Source: Smallanthus sonchifolius (Eukaryota; Streptophyta; Magnoliopsida; Asterales; Asteraceae). From it: DNA of 64,000 nucleotides. Of the stretch, positions 12,497-22,492 are shown piece after piece. Made by a program: the position numbers and the translations under genes. A model generated the notes under the pieces. It made no database searches. It was not told the DNA's origin and saw only the letters and a list, made by a program, of their open reading frames with translations. Location: contig CM042029.1 of the NCBI GenBank assembly GCA_023525975.1, positions 82,938,849 through 83,002,848 of the forward strand, in the 5' to 3' direction. Each line of letters opens with the position of its first letter. Within the stretch, counting starts at the first letter, position 1.

Positions 12497-12925
12497 ATGA
12501 ATAAAAATCTTCTGTGTTTTCTATTCTTTTACATGATTCTTACTAATTTTGTGAACATAATTAGTGCTACCCCTTCGGAGGAATATTGCAAATCCATTAG
12601 TAAGAAACACTAACCTTCAAATTCTTACTTTGTTAAACTATAAATATATTTATGGTGTATATTCAAATTTTGAAAAAATACGTCTTTAAAGATGAACAAT
12701 TCATGTTTTAGAATCAATTTGCAGTGAGACCTATTTAATGTTAAATACTCTTATCTTTTTTTTACAGGTGATGATTTAAAAAGATATGTTTATGATTTTT
12801 ATCCAAGCCCTTGTTCATATGATCCGTGCGATAGAGAATGTTCAGACCACATGCCTAAAGGAGGATTCATAACAATGTCAAAGTGTGAAGGCACAATTTG
12901 CATTTGTTGTATGCATGATAAATAA
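12497..12925 (+). CDS. Secreted cysteine-rich (defensin-like) peptide, copy A, two exons
   Basis: Exon 1 is 12497-12599, the intron 12600-12767 (GTAAGA...ACAG, phase 1) and exon 2 12768-12925, giving 86 residues. The first 24 residues are a signal peptide with a hydrophobic core (LLCFLFFYMIL) and a likely cut after IISA. The mature part of about 62 residues is acidic at its start (SEEYC). It has eight cysteines spaced C-x18-C-x4-C-x3-C-x14-C-x4-C-x-C-C. The C-x3-C and C-x-C pairs fit a defensin-like cysteine-stabilised fold, although the adjacent final cysteines are unusual. Without splicing, exon 1 would stop 4 codons into the intron. Copy A differs from D and E at SISDDLKR versus SIREDLKS. 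The specific function is unknown; antimicrobial or reproductive signalling roles are typical of such peptides. The family link is by cysteine pattern only. Confidence 0.85.
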
Positions 12926-13115
12926 GTCTTGTGTACCTCTTAATGATCTAATTGAAAATGGTGATAATATAGTCGTCTTAACTATTGCCTATTCTATGAC
13001 ACCAAACACAAAAAGCATAGTTATAATCATAGCCTTGATCACAATGAACTAACACAAAGAAATACAACTTTATATTACTTTTTTTGATCAAGGAATTTAT
13101 TGAAAAGAAACCCTA

Positions 13116-13376
13116 CTACAATGTGAATCCATCACGAGTTTCACAAAATAGCGACGATATTATTTCATGAAAACTAATGCCGTGATTAAATTGTGGACTT
13201 GGGTTATATGTGTAAGATGATACAAAATAGTTCCCACTAAAGAGACCAATATATCTAATCGTGAATGTTATATAAATAGTAACCTTAATAATATGATTAT
13301 GATAGACTAGCACACTAAAGAAACTATCATGAAATGTGAAATGCATTCGTAATAAAAGTAAGATTTTTACCATCAC
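13116..13376 (-). CDS. Conserved minus-strand ORF following copy A (86 codons), function unknown
   Basis: The ORF converges on the peptide gene, its stop lying 190 bp past the peptide stop. The N-terminus is hydrophobic (KILLLLRM) and the rest is rich in H, F, Y and I with no domain I recognise. Equivalent ORFs follow all five gene copies, all ending in DGFTL at the same place, with several amino-acid differences. Persistence may only reflect recent duplication. It could equally be non-coding 3' flank. Confidence 0.3.
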   Translation of the reverse strand: MMVKILLLLRMHFTFHDSFFSVLVYHNHIIKVTIYITFTIRYIGLFSGNYFVSSYTYNPSPQFNHGISFHEIISSLFCETRDGFTL

Positions 13377-13507
13377 AAAAGTTGGTGCCTGTTATACATA
13401 CATTAAGTAGTTTACCAATACATAGTGAATATTTTGTTATTAAAGAATATCCCACATCCAATTAACAAGTGGCAAATAATGTAACACTATCTTCATATAA
13501 GAATTTT

Positions 13508-13568
<61 letters not shown>

Positions 13569-14512
13569 TTCACCTCATTGTTGTTGAACCCTACTCGGTT
13601 ATAGTCAATAATTCATTTTAAACGAAATGAACACACGTGAACATTACACCTTTATTAGTGGATGTTGTTGCGAATTTAAAACATTGTATATATTGTGAAC
13701 CAGTAAAAAAAGTACCATCTCAAGTGCGAGAAGTCACGCATATCACTTTACTTGTTAACTTTTATACAATATAAATACTATGTGTGCTTACCTCGCATGT
13801 TCCGGTGTTGTAACTTATGTGATAGTTGCATGAAACCTTTGTTTTGACTTTTGAACAAGACTTATTATATTGTATCAAATTGTATCTAAGACTTGAACAT
13901 GTATTTCGTTTTAACTCTCATACATAAATAAGCATTCTACAAGGATTCCCATGGCACATGGTCTTGAACCCAAACGTATGGTGGGGTGTTTAGACCACAA
14001 CTTCTCTTGATATTTTTCTATTGGCCATATGTGATTAAGAGAGGTATGTGAATTAGTCCTAAGACTGGTTAAAAGATTAGTTCTAACCAGATATTACAAA
14101 TCATCAAACCTCATACGAAACTACATATAAATCCAAGAAATATTCAACATAGATACTTCTATTCAACGCCTACATTTAAATTTACACGAGAGACGTTTTA
14201 CAAGAGCTAAACCAATTCAATTCAAAGTTTAACTTGTGACCATATCATGTAAGGCCCCAAACTCGGGAGGCCTCACGTGTTTGATCTACTTATTCACAAA
14301 CAGTTCATAAACTTGAATATTAAATAAACAACGAAAAATTTCATTCAAATATAACGTCAACATTGTTAAACATGCGGAAGCGTACGCATTGACTAAAACA
14401 TAAGTAGTCCTAGGTTCATCCACCGTAAAACTATAATGCTTGGGGTGAAACCCAACATACACTAATATTCTTCAAAAACCCCAAAAACACAAATTTGTTG
14501 TAGATTTAAAAC

Positions 14513-14569
<57 letters not shown>

Positions 14570-14957
14570 GGGTACGACCGTACACATAGTGATATATGAA
14601 GAAGATTTGAATACAATCGAGGAGCATATTGTAAAACATCTTTATCTTAGTGTGTATAAAATGGTAATTAACTACTAAAATTGTGCACAAGAAATAAGAA
14701 AAATAAAACCTTTAAACACTAACATTACGAAAATTTTTACATAGTTATTACAAGTGAAGGAGCCTCTTAACTTTTTAATGTAAGACAAAACTGAAAAAGC
14801 TAAAAATTCTAGTATGATAAATATAAAGTTGTATTTTTTTTAATAAATGATACGTTTTGTATAATGGATAAATGTTTCTTACAACTTTTAAAACTACCTA
14901 TAAATACCATGTATTAACTTTGAACGCGATACTAACTCTCAAAGATTTGTGTTCATA
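13377..14957. other. Inter-gene part of unit A and start of unit B
   Basis: No gene is seen. It holds (TA)n runs at 13510-13565 and 14518-14567, conserved unit sequence between them, and a segment from about 14249 (TGTAAGGCCCC...GGCCTCACGTG) that looks like an old element end present in both units. Dinucleotide runs here create spurious ORFs such as a repeated IY peptide on the minus strand. Confidence 0.8.
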
Positions 14958-17827
14958 ATGAAGAAAAATCTTTTGTGTTTTCTATTCTTTTACATGATTC
15001 TTACTAACTTTATGAACATAATTAGTGCTACTCCAACGGAGGAATATTGCAAATCTATTCGTAAGCAACACTAACCTTCAAATTCTTACTTTGTTAAACA
15101 ATAAATTTCTTTACGGTGTATATTCAAATTTTGAAAAAAATACGTCTTTAAAGACGAACAATTCATGTTCTAGAATCATTTTGTAGTGAGACCTATTTAA
15201 TGTTAAATACTCTTATCTTTTTTATAGGTGAGGATTTAAAAAGCTATGTGTGACATCCGACAAATTCAGGTTAACTCCGTTAACACAAACATCGTTAGTC
15301 CAAACATTGTTCATGCAAACTCAGTTATCTCGGTTAGTCGCACGTGCATTGCATTTAATTAGGATTAATTAAATGTGTCAGTTAATTCACACACAACGGC
15401 AATTCGTAGAATTATCGGATCATACTTGTGTCTAACCCGAAACGTTGGTGATGAATCAAGAATAATATTTCAAACAATTAATAATTTATAATTAATATAA
15501 ATTATATGATTTTACGTGTTATGTGACTTTACGTGAATTATGTGAATTTTCTTGATATCGCGCATGTTTATCAAATACCGATTGTGATAATTATTTTTAT
15601 AGAAGTTAGAGTTTTTATAAAAATAATAGTTAAAGGATTTAATTATTATTAGTGTTAATTGTTTTATAATAGCCTATGGACCTTTAGAAAGCTCATAACC
15701 CGTTTAAAAACCCATGCATGCAAATGTGTATAAAAGAAAATTTGTAAAATTAAAAACCCTAAACCCTTTTTCCCCTTTGAAGCCGTCGCGATCCCAAACC
15801 CCACCCCCTTGAGCTGAGTGCTTCAAGCAACCCAAACACACCTCTTTTGATCTTCAATCTTGCGATTGGAAATGGATTCGAGCTAGTCTAGGCGTTTCTA
15901 ACACTCACACGTAAGTTATTTCATCGAATTCCGTTACTTTTTGATTATAAAAGTTGTGATTGAAACCCTAGTTCATCCAAACATGAGTTTTTGAAATAAT
16001 GTTGATGAATTGATTATTTGATTGATGTTGTTGCAACTATTTGATGAGTATATTGATATTTAGAAAACCCTAGTTTCATATGATTTGTAACTTGGCTAAA
16101 GTAGAGACTTTTTTTTATTATGTGATGTTGTAGGATTGCATGCTAGATGTGAATGATGATTGTTTTTATTGTAATTATGCTAGTTAAGTAGTTTACAGTT
16201 GAATGGATGCGTTGAATCTTGTTAACAAAGCTAGAAATGGTAGACTTTCCTAAAGAGGAAACTTTGATGAAAGGTGTTTGTTGAATGTGAATTACTTTTA
16301 CGTGCGTGAGGTTATTGTATGATGCTAGCATGTTATTATGGACGTATTAAAGTTTGTTAAAGTGTTGTTTTGTACAAGTCATATGCATAGATCATAAGTT
16401 ACTTAAAGTAGAAACTTTTAGAATTTGAAACTTGATGTCTAAACCTAAGGTGTATGTTGTGATGATCCTTCATGCATTAATATGTGTAGATAAACTTGTC
16501 ATGATCATGCAAACGTGTTATAGATGATGTAATCTATTGAAACCAAACTTGTGTTCATATATTGTTAAAAGTAGGAACTTTGTTGAACGTGCATTGGGTA
16601 GACATAACTTGCCATGCTAAGTTAGTTGTGACATGTGTAGCATGAAACTTGAATTACTTGTATGATATGTGTGTTAGTATTCAAACCAAACATTAAATCA
16701 CTAAACGGGTCACCAGTCGTCAGGTCAAACTTGGTCAAACTATTAAATGTTTTTCTAAAACACTTAAAACAATGGGATTGTTCGGATACTAAGGGTTCAT
16801 GTCAACTTACACAAACACACACTTATAAACCTATGTTTATAGGTGGCGGTTAGTAGTCAAGCAGTTTTAATTAGCTTTCATCTGCACGCATTCTAAGGTG
16901 AGTTTTCACGGCCCCTTTTCTTATGTTTTAAACTTGGGGGAGAAAACATGGGTACAAACATTTAGATCTTACATTTCATTTATATCACTTGTTGTCCTAA
17001 GCGCAAACATATCATGTAAGTCCTTACTTATCGAACCGTTTAATATATGGGATAGCGAGGTAATCTTGAGTAGTACTACTGGGCATTGACAAGCCCCACC
17101 CGCGTTAGTCGCGCTAACACGACAGGAAGTCGAACGGGTGTAACATTGACCTAAACGGTTTACCATTGTTCATGATAGACATGGTAGGAGGCAAATCAAA
17201 CATAAACAGTCAGCTTCGGTGTCGAAACGCTTTAGTAACATGTTATTAGGTTAGCTACCTATTGATATAATTGTAAATTGTTTTATCTAGTAAACTTTAC
17301 TTACATTTGAAATCTGTGAACTCACCAACCTAGTGTTGACACGTTTTAGCATGTTTTCTTTGGTCGTTAGGTACGAGCACGAGATAGGGCATGCATGCAT
17401 TGGAGTTTCATTATTTATCAAACGCAGGACTTACTTATTTATTTATTTTCAAATTGCATGTTTTGGGCACAATTTTTTCGACGCATGCTTTTCCTTCAAT
17501 CTTTACGCTTTCGCATTTCGCATTAACTCAGTATTTTCATTTACTAGTGTTGCATCGTGACTATGATCAATACTAGTGTTTTTATTGAACTCATATAGAG
17601 TCGTTCAACGTAACTAATGATTGAGATCCTGGTATGTCACGCTCCTAACGGTAAAACTCCGTTAGTGGATTTTGGGGGTGTGACACTATGTTTATGATTT
17701 TTATCCGAACCCTTGTTCATATGATCCTTGCGATAGAGAATGTTTAGACCACATGCCTAAAGGAGGATTCATAACAATATCAAAGTGTGAAGGCACAATT
17801 TGCATTTGTTGTATGCATGATAAATAA
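14958..17827 (+). pseudogene. Peptide gene copy B, split by a solo LTR in exon 2
   Basis: The TATA box, exon 1 (14958-15060), intron (15061-15227) and the first 21 bp of exon 2 (15228-15248) are intact. A 2437-bp LTR then interrupts codon G|TT just after the SY of DLKSY. The rest of exon 2 resumes at 17691, after the second copy of the duplicated CTATG, and ends at TAA 17825-17827 with all its cysteines present. Without the LTR the frame would be open and equal in length to the other copies. The break is therefore the only obvious lesion and looks younger than the array. Differences from the other copies include PTEEYC, YPNPC, RECLDH and TISKC. Confidence 0.9.
15244..17690 (+). mobile_element. 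G1-family solo LTR with CTATG target-site duplication
   Basis: The LTR proper is 15249-17685, starting TGTGACATCC and ending GGGTGTGACA. CTATG lies on both sides (15244-15248 and 17686-17690). It matches the G1 3' LTR over its full length, including the TATAAAA box near 15728. It is 23 bp shorter, chiefly from fewer GTCAAACTT units. There is no internal region, so it formed by recombination between two LTRs after insertion into gene B. Confidence 0.95.
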
Positions 17828-18023
17828 GTATTGTGTACCTTTTAAGGATCTAATTGAAAATGGAGATAATATAGTCGTCTTAACTATTTCCTATTCTATG
17901 ACATCGAACACAAAAAAGCATAGTTATAACCATAGCCTTGATTACAATGAACTAACATAAGGAAATACAATTTTATATTACTTTTTCACTATGATCAAGG
18001 AATTTATTAAAAAGAAACCCCTA

Positions 18024-18284
18024 CTACAATGTGAATCCATCACGAGTTTCCCAAAATAGCGACGATATTATTTCATGAAAACTAATGCCGTGATTAAATT
18101 GTGGACTTGGGGTATATGTATAAGATGATAAAAAACAGTTCCCACTAAAGAGACTAATATATCTAATCGCGAATGTTATATACATAGTAACCTTAATAAT
18201 ATGATTATGATAGCCTAGCACTCTAAAGAAACTATCATGAAATGTGAAATTCATTCGTAATAAAAGTGAGATTTTTACCATCAC
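18024..18284 (-). CDS. Minus-strand ORF following copy B (86 codons)
   Basis: Same position and frame as the ORF after copy A, ending in DGFTL. This is the most diverged of the five, with changes such as FFRVLGYH, ISLFSGNCFLSS and LFWETRD. Function and coding status are unknown. Confidence 0.25.
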   Translation of the reverse strand: MMVKISLLLRMNFTFHDSFFRVLGYHNHIIKVTMYITFAIRYISLFSGNCFLSSYTYTPSPQFNHGISFHEIISSLFWETRDGFTL

Positions 18285-18420
18285 AAAAGTTGGTGCCTGT
18301 TATACATACATTAAGTAGTTTACAAATACATAGTGAATATTTTTTTATTAAAGAATATCCCAAATCTAAATAGTTTAACAAGTGGCAAATATTGTAACAC
18401 TATCTTCATATAAGAACTTT

Positions 18421-18476
<56 letters not shown>

Positions 18477-19398
18477 TCACCTCATTGTTTCGGTTATAGT
18501 CAATAATTCATTTTAAATGAAATGAACACACGTGAACATTGCACCTTTATTAGTGGATGCTTTTGCGAATTTAAAACATTGTATATTGTGAACCAGTAAA
18601 AAAAGTACCATCTCAAGTGCGAGAAGTCACGTATATCACTTTACCGGTTAACTTTTATACAATATAAATACTATGTGTGCTTACCTCGCATGTTCTGGTG
18701 TTGTAACTTATGTGATAGTTGCATGAAACCTTTGTTTTGATTTTTGAACAAGATTTATTATATTGTATCACATTGTATCTAAGACTCGAACATGTATTTA
18801 GTTTTAACTCTCATACATAAATAATCATTCTACAAGGATTCCCATGGTGCATGGTCTTGAACCCAAACGTATGGTGGGGTGTTTAGACCACAACTTCTCT
18901 AGATATTTTTCTATTGGCCATATGTGATTAAGAGAGGTATGTGAATTAGTCCTAAGACTGGTTAAAAGATTAGTTCTAACCCGATAATACAAATCATCAA
19001 ACCTCATACGAAACTACATATAACTCCAAAAAATATTCAACATATATACTTCTATTCAACGCCTACATTTAAATTTACACGAGAGACGTTTTACAAGAGC
19101 TAAACCAATTCAAAGTTTAACATGTGACCATATCATGTAAGGCCCCAAACTCGGGAGGCCTCACGTGTTGGATCTACTTATTCACAAACAGTTCATAAAC
19201 TTGAATATCAAATAAGCAGCGGAAAATTTCTTTGAAACATAACGTCAATATTGTTAAACATGCGGAAGTGTACACATTGACTAAAACATAAGTAGTCCTA
19301 GGTTCATCCACCGTAAAACTATAATGCTTGGGGTGAAACCCAACATACACTAATTTCTTCAAAAACCCCCAAAAACATAAAGTTGTTGTAGATTTAAA

Positions 19399-19460
<62 letters not shown>

Positions 19461-19863
19461 GGTACGACCGTACACATAGTGATATATAAAGAAGATTAGA
19501 ATATAATCGAGGAGCATATTGTAAAACATCTTTACCTTAGTGTGTATAAAATGCTAATTAACTACTAAAATTGTGCACAAGAAATAAGAAAAATAAAACC
19601 TTTAAACACTAACATTACGAAAATTTTTGCATAGTTATTATAAGTGAAGGAGTCTCATAACGTTTTTTGATAAGTTATTATCTAATGTAAGACAAAACTG
19701 AAAAAATTAAAAATTGTAGTATGATAAATAGAAAGTTGTATTTTTTTAATATATGATACGTTTTGTATAATGCATAAATGTTTCTTACAACTTTTAAAAC
19801 TATCTATAAATACCATGTATTAACTTTGAACGTAACGCTAACTCTCAAAGATTTGTGTTCGTA
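18285..19863. other. Inter-gene part of unit B and start of unit C
   Basis: Same layout as 13377-14957: (TA)n runs at 18424-18472 and 19409-19455 and the conserved stretch between them. No gene is visible. Confidence 0.8.
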
Positions 19864-20291
19864 ATGAAGAAAAATCTTAAATGTTTTCTATTCTTTTACA
19901 TGATTCTTACTAATTTTGTGAACATAATTAGTGCTACCCTTCCGGAGGAATATTGCAAATCTATTCGTAAGAAACACTAACGTTCAAATTCTTACTTTGT
20001 TAAACTATAAATATATTTGTGGTGTATATTCAAATTTTGAAAAAAATACGTCTTTAAAGATGAACAATTCATGTTTTAGAATCAATTTGCAGTGAGACCT
20101 ATTTAATGTTAAATACTCTTATCTTTTTTACAAGTTAGGATTTAAAAAGCTATGTTTATGATTTTTATCCAAGCCCTTGTTCATATGATCCGTGCGATAG
20201 AGAATGTTCAGACCACATGCCTAAAGGAGGATTCATAACAATGTCAAAGTGTGAAGGCACAATTTGCATTTGTTGTATGCATGATAAATAA
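19864..20291 (+). pseudogene. Peptide gene copy C, defective splice acceptor and stop
   Basis: The TATA box (19805-19812) and exon 1 (19864-19966) are present, but the signal core has a lysine (NLKCFLF in place of NLLCFLF). At the start of exon 2 the sequence is CAAGTTAGG where other copies have CAGGTGAGG. One change removes the acceptor AG and the other makes an in-frame TAG as the second codon affected by exon 2. The next AG dinucleotides (ending 20134 and 20138) would shift the frame and stop quickly. The rest of exon 2 (to TAA 20289-20291) still carries all its cysteines, so the loss appears recent. Confidence 0.85.
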
Positions 20292-20486
20292 GTCTTGTGT
20301 ACCTCTTAATGATCTAATTGAAAATGGTGATAATATAGTCGTCTTAACTATTGCCTATTCTATGACACCGAACACAAAAGGCATAGTTATAACCGTAGCC
20401 TTGATCACCATGAACTAACAAAAGGAAATACAATTTTATATTACTTTTTCACTATGATCAAGGAATTTATTTAAAAGAAACCCCTA

Positions 20487-20747
20487 CTACAATGTGAATC
20501 CATCACGAGTTTCACAAAATAGCGACGATATTATTTCATGAAAACCAATGCCGTGATTAAATTGGGGACTTGGGGTATATGTATAAGATGATACAAAATA
20601 GTTCCCACTAAAGAGACCAATATATCTAATCGCGAATGTTATATACATAGTAACCTTAATAATATGATTATGATAGACTAGCACACTAAAGAAACTATCA
20701 TGAAATGTGAAATGCATCCGTAATAAATGTGAGATTTTTATTGTCAC
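20487..20747 (-). CDS. Minus-strand ORF following copy C (86 codons)
   Basis: Same ORF as after copies A and B. Its first two codons lie in the F2 LTR that begins at 20742, so this start is supplied by the insertion. Coding status unknown. Confidence 0.25.
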   Translation of the reverse strand: MTIKISHLLRMHFTFHDSFFSVLVYHNHIIKVTMYITFAIRYIGLFSGNYFVSSYTYTPSPQFNHGIGFHEIISSLFCETRDGFTL

Positions 20748-21145
20748 ACCCTAACCGACTGCGGAAACGTCGGGGCAGTACATATAGACTGTTCATGAGC
20801 ACATGGATGACTAAATATTAATATATTAAAACGTTACATTTCCATTCATAACTCCAAATTCAAAAATACAAAACTTTTGAAGTACATAACATGTTCATTT
20901 GTTTCAATTAACTAGGTCCGCAACCTAAGTGAAGCAAACTTGATCAACTCAAACTTTTGTACCTGAAACATGATGAAAACGAGGTCAACTAAAAATAGTT
21001 TGTTAGCATACATAGGTTTTGACTCTAAATAGCATCAAAGTGTTGTGTGTATACAATCCATACATATCATGATCAATAAGGCAAAAATGGAGAGTTACTA
21101 TTGTGTAATCAAGTATACAATCAAACCTTTAAGTATTGTATCATG

Positions 21146-22101
21146 TAGTGTATTTACTTGAAGTCCTTGTGCCAGTGTTCATAATCCAATATACCCTTAC
21201 GTCAAACCTTGGTCTAGCAGTTGCGGGTGTTGGTGACCGATTCACGGGTGACCCGATGTCTACTTCCCGATCAGACTCTGTTCCGGGACGGTATACCGGG
21301 GAGGAAGGAGAGTGGGAGTCCATGTCTAGCAGAAAAACAATGAAAAGGTTGTAAGCGATAATAAGATACTGAGTGTCAAATATAGGAGTTCTCATAGGTT
21401 TAGAGTTTGACTAGTCATAACACCGAGTCTTCACAATAGTATTTTAGAAGTACACTTGACCTATAAGTAGTGCATCCTTGAGGAGAATTCCCAAGAAAGA
21501 GGGGTGGCTCACTAGGACACACTTAAGTACCATGTCTTTCCTTAGCCAGAATCCCTCATGGGTCTACATACTCTTCCAGCCATCATATACTAATAACACT
21601 ATTGTTGGACTCATGGTCATGATGAGAAACTTTATGGACTAGGCTTTGAGGCCCGAAAGTAAGGTTTATACATTTTAGCGGGCTTCTTATTCTTGGAGGA
21701 TAAGTGGGCTTTTTAGCTTATTATAATGGATATTAGGCCCAATAGTTTAGATTTTTTATTACAAGAGATGATGACATTATGTGTGTGAGATTAAGGTGCA
21801 TGAAGAACTAAGTGTGAATAAGTGTGTGTTGGGACTTAGGATAGCACTTAAGAGAATCAAATAGATAGTATGTGGATAGCAATGAATATAAGCACAAAAT
21901 TTATCAGGTAGTGTGACACATAAACTATTAAGTATTGTATCATGTAGTGTATTTACTTAGGATAACATGTAGAAATATTCACATAAGAAGTAATTATGTA
22001 GCATATAGTAGCAAGGCATAGTATGGATGTCCTAAGGTCATAGTCTAGGTCAAAAGTGTCTAATAACATAATTCCCTATAACCAAGGCTCTGATACTAAT
22101 C
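21146..22101 (-). other. Internal remnant of F2
   Basis: No recognised coding region. A short sequence containing AAGTATTGTATCATGTAGTG occurs twice (about 21131-21161 and 21928-21958), bracketing most of the segment. 21200-21330 is distinctly GC-richer than its surroundings (CGGGTGTTGGTGACCG, GGGACGGTATACCGGGG) and may be another small insertion. Confidence 0.6.
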
Positions 22102-22492
22102 TGTCACACCCCAATCGATGGCGGAAACGTCGGTACGGGACATGTAGACTGTTCATGAGCACATGGTTGACTAAAATTTAATATATTAAAATGTTACATT
22201 TCCATTCATAACTCCAAATTCAACAATACAAAAGTTTTGAAATACATAACATGTTCATTTGTTTCAATTAACTAGGTCCACAACCTAAGTAAAGCAAACT
22301 TGATCAACTCAAACTTTTGTACCTGAAACATAAGGAAAACGAGGTCAACTAAAAATAGTTGGTAAGCACACATAAGTTTTGACTCTAAATAGCATCAAAG
22401 TGTTGTGTGTATACAATCCATACATATTACGATCAATAAGGCAAAAATGGAGAGTTACTATTGTGTAACCAAGTAGTACAATCAAACCTTTG

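Larger units (their letters stand above)
12171..19539 (+). repeat. Tandem 2.45-kb array units A and B
   Basis: Unit A runs from GTGTGTATAAAATGG at 12171 to 14649. Unit B runs from 14650 to 19539 and is 2448 bp once the solo LTR and its target duplication are discounted. Order within a unit: peptide gene promoter and two exons, minus-strand ORF, (TA)n run, a conserved stretch with GTATGGTGGGGTGTTTAGACC, a segment with GGAGGCCTCACGTG, a second (TA)n run, then the next unit. Nothing coding is seen in the 1.5 kb between each minus-strand ORF and the next gene. Confidence 0.9.

Noticed and set aside
14472..14690. ORF with a long IYIYIY run on minus
   Set aside because: Product of the (TA)n microsatellite.
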